Below are positions 1 to 5,314 of a stretch of DNA of 8,619 nt, piece after piece. The stretch spans positions 1 to 8,619 of the forward strand of contig DASWOP010000226.1 of the NCBI GenBank assembly GCA_036404255.1. Reading direction: 5' to 3'. Position numbers and translations under genes: made by a program. The notes below the pieces were generated by a model that did no database searches, was not told where the DNA came from, and was given only the letters and a program-made list of their open reading frames with translations. The stretch comes from JARLFX01 sp036404255 (GTDB taxonomy: Bacteria > Acidobacteriota > Terriglobia > Terriglobales > Acidobacteriaceae). Position 1 is the stretch's first letter. The number at the start of each line of letters is the position of its first letter.

Positions 1-2
1 GC

Positions 3-125
3 ACCCTCTGCCCCGCTCTCTTCCACGCCGCCGCCCACACCAAAGACGCAAAGTATGCAGACGCGCTCAAGCGCTTCCAGTGCGAGCCCACAGCGAGCAC
101 GATGATCGAAGCGCTGGGGAACTAA
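3..125 (+). CDS. 3' end of an unrecognised protein gene (partial)
   Basis: An open frame enters from the left edge and gives about 40 codons ending in TAA at 123-125. Its C-terminus reads ...FQCEPTASTMIEALGN. Nearly all third codon positions are G or C (about 33 of 40 by hand count), which is the pattern of a real high-GC gene and not of a shadow frame. The last four bases overlap the 3' end of uraD, which runs the other way, so the two genes converge with no room for a terminator. I do not recognise the family from this fragment, and no motif, membrane segment or signal is visible in it. Its function must be read from sequence to the left of the window. Confidence 0.5.
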   Translation, partial: TLCPALFHAAAHTKDAKYADALKRFQCEPTASTMIEALGN

Positions 126-622
126 CTCGTCAGCCACTTCCGCAAACGCAACTGCGTGATCTGTCGCTGCTGTTCGGCGGCCTCGCGCATCTCCGTCAGA
201 TCGTCGTTCAGCAGGCGCTCCTCCAGAATGCCGAGCATATCTGTTGCGCTTTTGCCCGTCGCGCACACAATGAAGATCCGCCCAAACCGTGCCTCGTAGC
301 GCGCATTGCCCTCGCGCAGCGCGGCCCTGGCTGCTTCGTCCGGCGTGGCCGCAGCCTGCTCCCCCGCCGACCATGCCAGCGACCTTTCCGTCGCCGCCTT
401 CGCATGCCCCTGCCCGATCCGCGGATGGCTGTCGAACGCCTGCTGCCAGTCGCTCTGCGGCAACGCCCACCACACCGTATCGGAAGCTGCCGACAACTCC
501 TCAAACGACGCGAAAGGCCGCCCCGCCGCAAGCTTCGCCGCCCACGCCAGCGAGCCACAGCACGGCAACACCGCCGCGGCGGCTTCTTCGGCGTTCATCG
601 CATTCCACTCCGCCAGTGTCAT
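122..622 (-). CDS. uraD: 2-oxo-4-hydroxy-4-carboxy-5-ureidoimidazoline (OHCU) decarboxylase
   Basis: This cytoplasmic enzyme of the ureide pathway decarboxylates OHCU stereospecifically to (S)-allantoin, the last step of uric acid breakdown before allantoinase. The 166-residue protein has the usual single-domain length. Family signatures are visible: the SHPRIG motif (residues 65-70) with the presumed catalytic His66, the WSAGEQ segment (84-89) with Glu88-Gln89, and RFGRIFIVCATG (112-123). I chose the ATG at 622 over a start at 676 because homology begins there (MTLAEWNAMN). That ATG overlaps the allantoinase TGA as ATGA, and a GGAG at 628-631 sits five bases upstream. The longer start would only add 18 unrelated residues read from inside allB. 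The overlap implies translational coupling to allB. Family assignment is firm; the activity is inferred. Confidence 0.93.
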   Translation of the reverse strand: MTLAEWNAMNAEEAAAAVLPCCGSLAWAAKLAAGRPFASFEELSAASDTVWWALPQSDWQQAFDSHPRIGQGHAKAATERSLAWSAGEQAAATPDEAARAALREGNARYEARFGRIFIVCATGKSATDMLGILEERLLNDDLTEMREAAEQQRQITQLRLRKWLTS

Positions 623-1962
623 CGGTACTCCACTCCCCGCGGAGCCCCCGCAAACTTCCCATCCGCAAAGACGCACTCGCCACGCAGATACGTCGCCTTC
701 ACTACGCCCTTCAATCTCTCCCCCATGTAAGGCGAAATCTTGTGCCGGTAGTACAGAGCGTCCTCCTTCACCACAAACTCCGCCGCATCATCAAATACCA
801 CAAAATTGGCGTCAGCTCCAGCCGCCAACACCCCAACGCGCCCACTCAACCCCGCCAAAGCCGCCGGAGCCGAACTCATCCACCGCGCTACATCCTGCAA
901 GGAGAACCCGCGCCGCACACAATCCGTCCACATGACCGGCAGCGCAACAGACAAGCTCGCAATCCCGCCCCACGCCTCGTTGAATTTGCCCACTTCCAGC
1001 TTCTTCATCTCCGGCGGACAGGGCGAATGGTCCGTCACCACCAAGTCGATCACGCCGCTGCGCAGCCCTTCCCAAAGACCGTCGCAGTTCGCCGCACTGC
1101 GAATCGGTGGCGCGCACTTGAACTGCGTCGCTCCGTCCGGGATGCGCTCCGCCGCAAAGTGCAGGTAGTGCGGGCAGGTCTCGACCGTGAGCGGCAGCCC
1201 CTCCGCCTTCGCCGTGCGCAGCATCTCCAGTGCCTGCGCCGTGGCCAGATGCACGATGTGCAGCCGGAACTTGTACTCACGGCAGAGCCGGATCATCAGC
1301 GCAATGGCCTGTAGCTCCGCCTCATCCGGCCGAGATGCCAGGTAAGTCACATATTTGCGCCAGTCAGCGTCCTTTAGCCGCTCGCATGCAGCGTCAATCG
1401 GCCCCGCCAGCTCGGCATGCACTAGCAGCGGCAGCCCCGTTTTGGCAATGTGCGGCAGCGCCCGCTCAAGCTCCTCCAAATGGATCATGCTGAAGCCCTC
1501 ACACCCCGGGTAAATGAGGAAGCACTTGTATCCCGGAACGCCCGCCGCCGCCAGCGCCTCCAGGTGCTCCTGGTTGTCCTCAACGGCTCCTCCCCACGCC
1601 CTCCAATCCACCGTGCATTGCCCCTCAGCCGCCTGGCGTTTTACCCTCAAAGCATCCACGGTTGTCGTCTCCGGAAGGCAGTTTAACGGCATATCTACCA
1701 GCGTTGTGTAACCCCCCGCCGCCGCCGCCCTCGTCCCCGTCCCAAACCCTTCCCACTCTGTCCGCCCCGGCTCGTTGATGTGGACGTGCGTGTCTACCAG
1801 CCCCGGCAGAATGGCCGCATTGCCGAACTCCCGCACTACAGCGTCCGCCGGCACCTCGCCGCGCCCGCAGACGCCACGAATCACGCCATCTTCCACCAGC
1901 AGCGCGCCATCGCGCTCGCCCTCCGGAGTCACCAACCGCTTCGATATGTATGCATATGCCAT
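619..1962 (-). CDS. allB: Allantoinase (cyclic amidohydrolase)
   Basis: This enzyme hydrolyses allantoin to allantoate, opening the hydantoin ring in purine degradation. The 447-residue protein is a full-length metal-dependent amidohydrolase. A short N-terminal beta region (1-50) precedes the TIM barrel. The metal-binding set is complete: His59 and His61 in DTHVHINEPG, the carboxylated Lys146 in PGYKCF, His182 (VHAE), His238 (HIVHL) and Asp311 (TDHSPCPPEMK). The first three fall at the same numbers as in E. coli AllB. TCPHYL (262-267) and KCAPPIR (282-288) favour allantoinase over dihydropyrimidinase or dihydroorotase. The ATG is preceded by GGAAGGA about 11 bases upstream. The gene leads the allB-uraD unit and diverges from guaD. 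All key residues are present. Confidence 0.95.
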   Translation of the reverse strand: MAYAYISKRLVTPEGERDGALLVEDGVIRGVCGRGEVPADAVVREFGNAAILPGLVDTHVHINEPGRTEWEGFGTGTRAAAAGGYTTLVDMPLNCLPETTTVDALRVKRQAAEGQCTVDWRAWGGAVEDNQEHLEALAAAGVPGYKCFLIYPGCEGFSMIHLEELERALPHIAKTGLPLLVHAELAGPIDAACERLKDADWRKYVTYLASRPDEAELQAIALMIRLCREYKFRLHIVHLATAQALEMLRTAKAEGLPLTVETCPHYLHFAAERIPDGATQFKCAPPIRSAANCDGLWEGLRSGVIDLVVTDHSPCPPEMKKLEVGKFNEAWGGIASLSVALPVMWTDCVRRGFSLQDVARWMSSAPAALAGLSGRVGVLAAGADANFVVFDDAAEFVVKEDALYYRHKISPYMGERLKGVVKATYLRGECVFADGKFAGAPRGVEYR

Positions 1963-2085
1963 AATTAATTACGTCCTTCCAGAGTGACACCCGTTTCCCC
2001 GAACCTAGGCGGACAGGTGTCCGTGGCCTACAGCCACCCTGGTTTGAGTAGCGCCCAAATTCCACACAGAGGCCAGAGTTCCCCC
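1963..2085. promoter_or_regulatory. Divergent control region between allB and guaD, with an imperfect inverted repeat
   Basis: This 123-bp gap must hold the promoters for the leftward allB-uraD unit and for rightward guaD. Its clearest structure is at 2006-2030: TAGGC GGACA, then GG, then TGTCC gtg GCCTA. This is a ten-base arm with a three-base bulge on one side, centred on the exact palindrome half GGACA/TGTCC. It could be an operator for a shared purine-catabolism regulator or a hairpin in an RNA leader. The allB ribosome-binding site GGAAGGA lies near 1973-1979 on the minus strand. I could not pick a convincing sigma-70 -35/-10 pair in either direction. A GTG at 1984 is in frame with guaD but is an unlikely start. 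Confidence 0.45.
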
Positions 2086-2556
2086 ATGCAGGGCAATCCC
2101 ATCTTCATGCAACAGGCCATCCGCCTCGCCACAGAGAACGTCGCCCGCGGCGGCGGCCCCTTCGCCTGCGTGATCGTGCGCAACGGCGAAGTAGTAGCTA
2201 CTGGCACCAATCGCGTCACCATTGACAACGATCCCACCGCCCACGGCGAGGTTACCGCAATTCGCGCCGCCTGCGCCAAGCTGGGCACCTTCCAGCTTAC
2301 GGAATGTGAAGTTTACACCAGTTGCGAGCCCTGCCCCATGTGCCTCTCGGCCATCTACTGGGCGCGCTGCTCTGCCATCTACTACGGCAACAGCGCCGCC
2401 GACGCAGCCAGCATCGGCTTTGACGACGCCTTCCTCTACGACGAGATCCGGCGCCCCGCCGCCGAACGCTCCATTCCCATCCGCAGCCTGCTCGCCGAAG
2501 AAGCCTTCTCCAGCTTCGCCGCATGGCGCGACAAACCCAACCGCATCGACTACTAA
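2086..2556 (+). CDS. guaD: Guanine deaminase (cytidine deaminase-fold, GuaD type)
   Basis: Converts guanine to xanthine and ammonia, feeding guanine into the purine degradation route that allB and uraD complete. From the ATG at 2086 the protein is 156 residues, the length I recall for Bacillus subtilis GuaD, and it aligns with it end to end. The zinc site is His53 with Cys83 and Cys86 in SCEPCPMC; the proton-shuttling glutamate is Glu55. The IGFDDAF segment (110-116) carries Asp114 at the place that binds the guanine ring in GuaD, and the chain ends AWRDKPNRIDY with a terminal Tyr. The usual HAE motif reads HGE here. A GTG at 1984 would add 34 residues with no family match, so I reject it. 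The ribosome site is weak (AGAG about nine bases upstream). The gene diverges from allB and lies 24 bp before hom. Confidence 0.9.
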   Translation: MQGNPIFMQQAIRLATENVARGGGPFACVIVRNGEVVATGTNRVTIDNDPTAHGEVTAIRAACAKLGTFQLTECEVYTSCEPCPMCLSAIYWARCSAIYYGNSAADAASIGFDDAFLYDEIRRPAAERSIPIRSLLAEEAFSSFAAWRDKPNRIDY

Positions 2557-2580
2557 CCGAAGCAGAAAGCCATCCAAATC

Positions 2581-3888
2581 ATGCCAGTCACCAAGCCATC
2601 CCGTCCCGCCGTCAAGAAATCGCCCCGCCCCACCCGCGTCGCCCTCATCGGCTTCGGCACCGTCGGCCAGTCCGTGGTCCGCGTGCTCGCCGCGCAGAAG
2701 TTTCCCGGCATCGAGCTGACCTGGATCTTCAACCGCAACGTCGCGCTAAAGCAGGCACTGCCTGCCGCAAAGTACGTGCCCGCCACCACCAAGTGGACAG
2801 AAGACATCGACGACGTGCTGAACTCCAACGCCGACGTCATCATCGAACTCACCGGCGGCATCGACCCGACCGAGAAGTGGCACCGCCGCGCCCTCTCCAG
2901 CGGAAAATCCGTCGTCACCGCCAACAAGCAGCTCATCGCCTACCGCGGCCCCGCCCTCGCCAAGCTGGCGCAGGAGAACAAGGCCCACCTGCTCTACGGC
3001 GCTGCCGTCGCCGGTGGCGTACCCGTGATTCCCGGCATCCTGCAGGGGCTCGGCGGCGAAAAGGTCGCCCGCATCAGCGGCATCCTCAATGGCACCTGCA
3101 ACTACATCCTCTCGCGAATGGAGACGGGCGCAGACTACGGTGAAGTGCTCGCCGACGCGCAGCAGCTCGGCTACGCCGAAGCCGACCCATCAGCCGACGT
3201 GGACGGCCACGACGCCCGCGCCAAGCTCGTCATCCTCACCCGCATTGCCATGCACGCGGACATCGATCCCGACGCCTTCTCCGCGCAGAGCATTCGTCCC
3301 ATCTCGGCGGTGGACTTCGCCTACGCTGGTGAGCTCGGCTGTACCATCCGCCAGGTCTCGCAGGCTCAGATCGACGGCGCTACGATTCGCGCCCGCGTTG
3401 CGCCCATGCTGGTGCCGGATGAGTCGCCCATCGCCTGGTCGCACGGCACGCAGAACATGGTCGTCACCAGCGGCACCTTCGGCGGAGACGTGGTCTTCTC
3501 CGGCCACGGCGCCGGCGGCAAGCCTACGGCTGTCGCGGTGGTGTCTGACCTGCTGGCCGTGTCGCAGAAGTCCGCGCCCGTCAGCCTGCCCATTCGCAAA
3601 CGCCAGGTCACCAGCGAGTTTCTCGCGCCGCACTACCTGCGCTTCGTGGTGGACGACAAGCCCGGCATCGTCTCTGCCATCTCCGGCGCACTGGCTAAGG
3701 TTGGCGTAAATATCGACAGCATTCTGCAGCGCCCCGGCTATCCGAAGAATGCGCTGCCGTTTGTCGTCACGACGGAGCCCTGCTACACCTCGCTCATTGA
3801 GAAGGCCGTACGCTCCATCGGCAAGCTGCCGTGCATGCTGGAGAAGCCGCTGTGTTTGCAGATTCTGGAAGTGGCAGATAAAGAATAG
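2581..3888 (+). CDS. hom: Homoserine dehydrogenase with C-terminal ACT domain
   Basis: Reduces L-aspartate-4-semialdehyde to L-homoserine with NAD(P)H, the branch point to threonine and methionine. The 435 residues contain an N-terminal Rossmann domain with GFGTVG (24-29) and TANKQ (113-117). The catalytic domain follows, with NGTCNYIL (170-177) and EADPSADVDGHDARAK (200-215); Glu200, Asp211 and Lys215 match the substrate and catalytic residues of yeast Hom6 with a constant offset. A C-terminal ACT domain (about 352-430) begins LRFVVDDKPGIVSAIS and probably mediates feedback inhibition by threonine. There is no fused aspartokinase, so this is the monofunctional form. It follows guaD by 24 bp without a strong ribosome site, so co-transcription is possible though the pathways are unrelated. 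A strong hairpin terminator follows 26 bp after the stop. Confidence 0.95.
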   Translation: MPVTKPSRPAVKKSPRPTRVALIGFGTVGQSVVRVLAAQKFPGIELTWIFNRNVALKQALPAAKYVPATTKWTEDIDDVLNSNADVIIELTGGIDPTEKWHRRALSSGKSVVTANKQLIAYRGPALAKLAQENKAHLLYGAAVAGGVPVIPGILQGLGGEKVARISGILNGTCNYILSRMETGADYGEVLADAQQLGYAEADPSADVDGHDARAKLVILTRIAMHADIDPDAFSAQSIRPISAVDFAYAGELGCTIRQVSQAQIDGATIRARVAPMLVPDESPIAWSHGTQNMVVTSGTFGGDVVFSGHGAGGKPTAVAVVSDLLAVSQKSAPVSLPIRKRQVTSEFLAPHYLRFVVDDKPGIVSAISGALAKVGVNIDSILQRPGYPKNALPFVVTTEPCYTSLIEKAVRSIGKLPCMLEKPLCLQILEVADKE

Positions 3889-3914
3889 TCGCAGCCACCC
3901 ATACTGAAAACGAG

Positions 3915-3950
3915 AAGGGCACATCGCATCTGCGATGTGCCCTTTGTCTT
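3915..3950. terminator. Hairpin terminator after hom, probably bidirectional
   Basis: AAGGGCACATCGCA (3915-3928) pairs perfectly with TGCGATGTGCCCTT (3931-3944), a 14-bp stem with a very tight loop. The T-rich stretch TTTGTCTTTG follows on the plus strand, fitting a Rho-independent terminator for hom. On the opposite strand the stem is followed by CGTTTTCAG, so it may also stop leftward transcription leaving the antitoxin gene at 3987. It marks the left border of the AT-richer insert. Confidence 0.85.
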
Positions 3951-3986
3951 TGCTCCTAGAGCGGAAATCAGGCGCTCCCCGTTTGC

Positions 3987-4292
3987 TCAGGCGACTTTCT
4001 CACTGCCTGCGGGCGTAACGGAGAGTTGCAGCCCCAGCGCGCGGACGACACGCAGAACCGTGGCAAACTCTGGATTGCCGTCTGCGCTCAACGCACGGTA
4101 CAGGCTTTCTCGCGATACTCCGGCCTGCCGCGCAACCTCGCTCATGCCGCGTGCCCGGGCGACGACTCCGAGCGCATCAGCCACAAACGATGGGTCTCCG
4201 CTTTCGAGGGCGTCAGACATGTAGACCGCGATCGCTTCATCGTTATCGAGGTACGCTGCTGGATCGAACCGCTTTGTCTTTGCCTTGCTCAT
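3987..4292 (-). CDS. HI1420-type antitoxin with HTH domain (toxin-antitoxin module)
   Basis: This 101-residue protein matches the 'probable addiction module antidote' family named after Haemophilus HI1420, which neutralises an HI1419-type RelE/ParE-fold toxin and usually represses its own promoter. Family hallmarks are the N-terminal RFDPAAYLDNDEAI (9-21) and ALESGDPSFVADALGVVARARGM (28-50). A helix-turn-helix follows at about 50-68 (MSEVARQAGVSRESLYRAL), then DGNPEFATVLRVVRALGL (71-88). Its ATG overlaps the toxin TGA as ATGA, and GAAGGAGA lies about five bases upstream, so it can be translated well even without coupling. The reading frame is complete. The partner toxin upstream is frameshifted, so this antitoxin may be an orphan kept for regulation or for counteracting a related toxin elsewhere. 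Confidence 0.9.
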   Translation of the reverse strand: MSKAKTKRFDPAAYLDNDEAIAVYMSDALESGDPSFVADALGVVARARGMSEVARQAGVSRESLYRALSADGNPEFATVLRVVRALGLQLSVTPAGSEKVA

Positions 4293-4587
4293 GCCGTCTC
4301 CTTCGCCAATTTGCGGGCCATCCTGATGTCTTTATCCTGCGTGCCCTTATCACCACCGCATAGAAGGATGATGACGATATTGCCGCGTTGCACGTAATAG
4401 ACTCTGTAGCCTGGTCCGTGAGGGATGCGCAGTTCGCTGACACCCTCACCAACAGGCCGCACATCACCCGGATTGCCAAAGGCAGCCGCTGAGTCCGGAC
4501 GGCGATTTTTGCTTTCGCCCTTGTATCCCGAAGTGCCTGCAACCAAGCTGAAAATATCTCGGTCTCCCGAATTTCGATCACAGACAC
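4289..4587 (-). pseudogene. HI1419-type (RelE/ParE superfamily, Gp49-like) toxin, frameshifted
   Basis: Two overlapping minus-strand frames each hold half of one toxin. From the GTG at 4587 the frame reads MSVIEIRETEIFSAWLQALR... to ...RTQRL (residues 1-35). The family then expects xxGNPGDV, but this frame gives PLAIRV. The other frame supplies FGNPGDVRPVGEG, ELRIPHGPGYRVYYV and LLCGGDKGTQDKDI, and ends ...KLAKETA at 4289. Adding one G between CTG and CCTTTGG (about 4481-4483) restores a continuous 99-residue protein reading RLAFGNPGD, the normal family length. So one base seems to be lost, or missing from the assembly. No slippery heptamer (X XXY YYZ) is present, so programmed -1 frameshifting is unlikely. 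Intact members of the family are mRNA-cleaving toxins co-transcribed with the downstream antitoxin. Confidence 0.85.
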
Positions 4588-4588
4588 T

Positions 4589-4617
4589 ATTGTAGCCCAT
4601 AAGCTACACGTTGGCTA
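4589..4617 (-). promoter_or_regulatory. Candidate promoter of the toxin-antitoxin pair with embedded palindromic operator
   Basis: On the minus strand TAGCCA (4612-4617) and TACAAT (4589-4594) are 17 bp apart, matching -35 and -10 hexamers at about 4/6 and 5/6. Between and over them lies the perfect inverted repeat TGTAGC (4591-4596) / GCTACA (4603-4608) with a six-base spacer. This is the expected place for autorepression by the helix-turn-helix antitoxin. A start about seven bases after the -10 would fall near 4582, so translation from the GTG at 4587 would be impossible from this promoter. The GTG at 4581 (VIEIRET...) would then be nearly leaderless. The inverted repeat is seen directly; the promoter is inferred. 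Confidence 0.45.
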
Positions 4618-4656
4618 TATGAAATTACTTCGTCGGATTCGAGGTATAGGATAATC

Positions 4657-4681
4657 GCTATTCATTGCAAGGGAGAATAGC
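4657..4681 (+). promoter_or_regulatory. Inverted repeat covering the ribosome-binding site of the nuclease-like gene
   Basis: GCTATTC (4657-4663) and GAATAGC (4675-4681) form a perfect 7-bp inverted repeat with an 11-base spacer. The Shine-Dalgarno-like AAGGGAGA (4669-4676) lies in the loop and right arm, ten bases before the ATG at 4687. A -10-like GATAAT occurs at 4650-4655, just upstream, without a good -35. The repeat could be a repressor site just downstream of the promoter, or an mRNA hairpin that partly hides the ribosome site. Either would keep a nuclease gene under tight control. Confidence 0.4.
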
Positions 4682-4686
4682 CAGGG

Positions 4687-5229
4687 ATGGACGGCGTAGC
4701 GAACGAAGATACCTCACACTATATTCACTCGACGCTGCGCGAGCGAATCGTTGAGCACATATTTGTGGGCGCAGTTTTGCAGCGACTGTGGCAGCGTGGT
4801 GTGACTGATGTGGAAGTATTGCGCTCCGAGTTTGACGCAGGTGGCTATGACTTGGTGATGTCTTACAAAAAAATTGTCCGGCATATTCAATTCAAGACTT
4901 CAATGACCACTGGCAAGGCAGCAAATATCAAAGCTAGCCTTAAGCTCATGGACAAGCCGTCCGGCTGTATCATCTGGATCCTTGTCACTCCCGCGTTGGA
5001 ACTTAAATCCTATCTCTGGTTTGGCGGTCCACCAGATCAGCCATTGCGCGACATCAACAGCATGCGAATTGCAAAACATACCAAGGGGAACTCTAAAGGC
5101 AAAAAAACTGAACGGCCACAGCATCGAATTATCCCTCGTGGAAAATTTGATGAGCTTGCCTCTATCGATGAGGTCTTGCTGCAACTGTTTGGGCAGTTGG
5201 AACCCAGCAATTGTCCAGCTTCTAATTGA
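4687..5229 (+). CDS. Putative PD-(D/E)XK-type nuclease-like protein, function unknown
   Basis: I do not recognise a named family for this 180-residue protein. Its centre looks like a PD-(D/E)XK nuclease core: a helix with Glu23 (RERIVEHIF), strand EVLRSEFDAGGYDLVM with Asp55, then strand IVRHIQFKTS with Gln68 and Lys70. The spacing D55-x12-Q-x-K70 fits the variant with Gln in place of the second acidic residue, seen in several stand-alone restriction-like hypotheticals. A later strand-rich segment is CIIWILV (94-100), followed by KSYLWFGGPP. There is no signal peptide or membrane helix. The ATG follows AAGGGAGA by ten bases. Base composition is far more AT-rich than the flanking genes, suggesting horizontal acquisition. 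It diverges from the toxin-antitoxin pair and ends at its own terminator. No methylase or partner is visible. The gene is solid; the nuclease role is an inference. Confidence 0.75.
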   Translation: MDGVANEDTSHYIHSTLRERIVEHIFVGAVLQRLWQRGVTDVEVLRSEFDAGGYDLVMSYKKIVRHIQFKTSMTTGKAANIKASLKLMDKPSGCIIWILVTPALELKSYLWFGGPPDQPLRDINSMRIAKHTKGNSKGKKTERPQHRIIPRGKFDELASIDEVLLQLFGQLEPSNCPASN

Positions 5230-5269
5230 TTGGAGCGAAGAAACTCACCTAATCACTACATAGCAAAGC

Positions 5270-5303
5270 AAAGGCGCACCATAAGGTGCGCCTTTCATTT
5301 TCT
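5270..5303. terminator. Bidirectional hairpin terminator between the nuclease-like gene and moeZ
   Basis: AAAGGCGCACC (5270-5280) pairs perfectly with GGTGCGCCTTT (5285-5295) around the loop ATAA. CATTTTCT follows on the plus strand, and TTTGCTTTGC follows on the minus strand. The hairpin sits between two converging genes, 41 bases after the stop at 5229 and 20 bases beyond the moeZ stop. It can therefore serve both, ending the accessory insert on its right side and the cysM-mec-cysO-moeZ operon. Confidence 0.85.
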
Positions 5304-5314
5304 AGCAGCATCAC

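Noticed and set aside
289..1314. Long plus-strand open frame (341 codons) opposite uraD and allB
   Set aside because: It is the complement of two genes with complete family motifs; its product is an arginine- and proline-rich shadow typical of high-GC antisense frames.
1943..1972. AT-rich palindromic run (TATGCATA, AATTAATT) at the start of allB
   Set aside because: Short and partly inside the coding start; no partner copy elsewhere in the window, so I do not call it an operator.
1984..2085. GTG at 1984 as the guaD start, adding 34 residues
   Set aside because: The extension has no family match, and starting at 2086 gives the usual 156-residue length; the stretch is better read as the divergent control region.
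4478..4490. Programmed -1 ribosomal frameshift in the toxin gene
   Set aside because: Re-reading one G would give the right protein, but CGG CTG CCT TTG contains no slippery heptamer and I see no clear downstream stimulator; a base deletion or assembly error is simpler.
4289..4600. Toxin read as an intact 103-residue protein from the ATG at 4600
   Set aside because: Its first 35 or so residues (MGYNSVCDRNSG...) do not resemble the family, whereas the N-terminal family sequence is found in the neighbouring frame.
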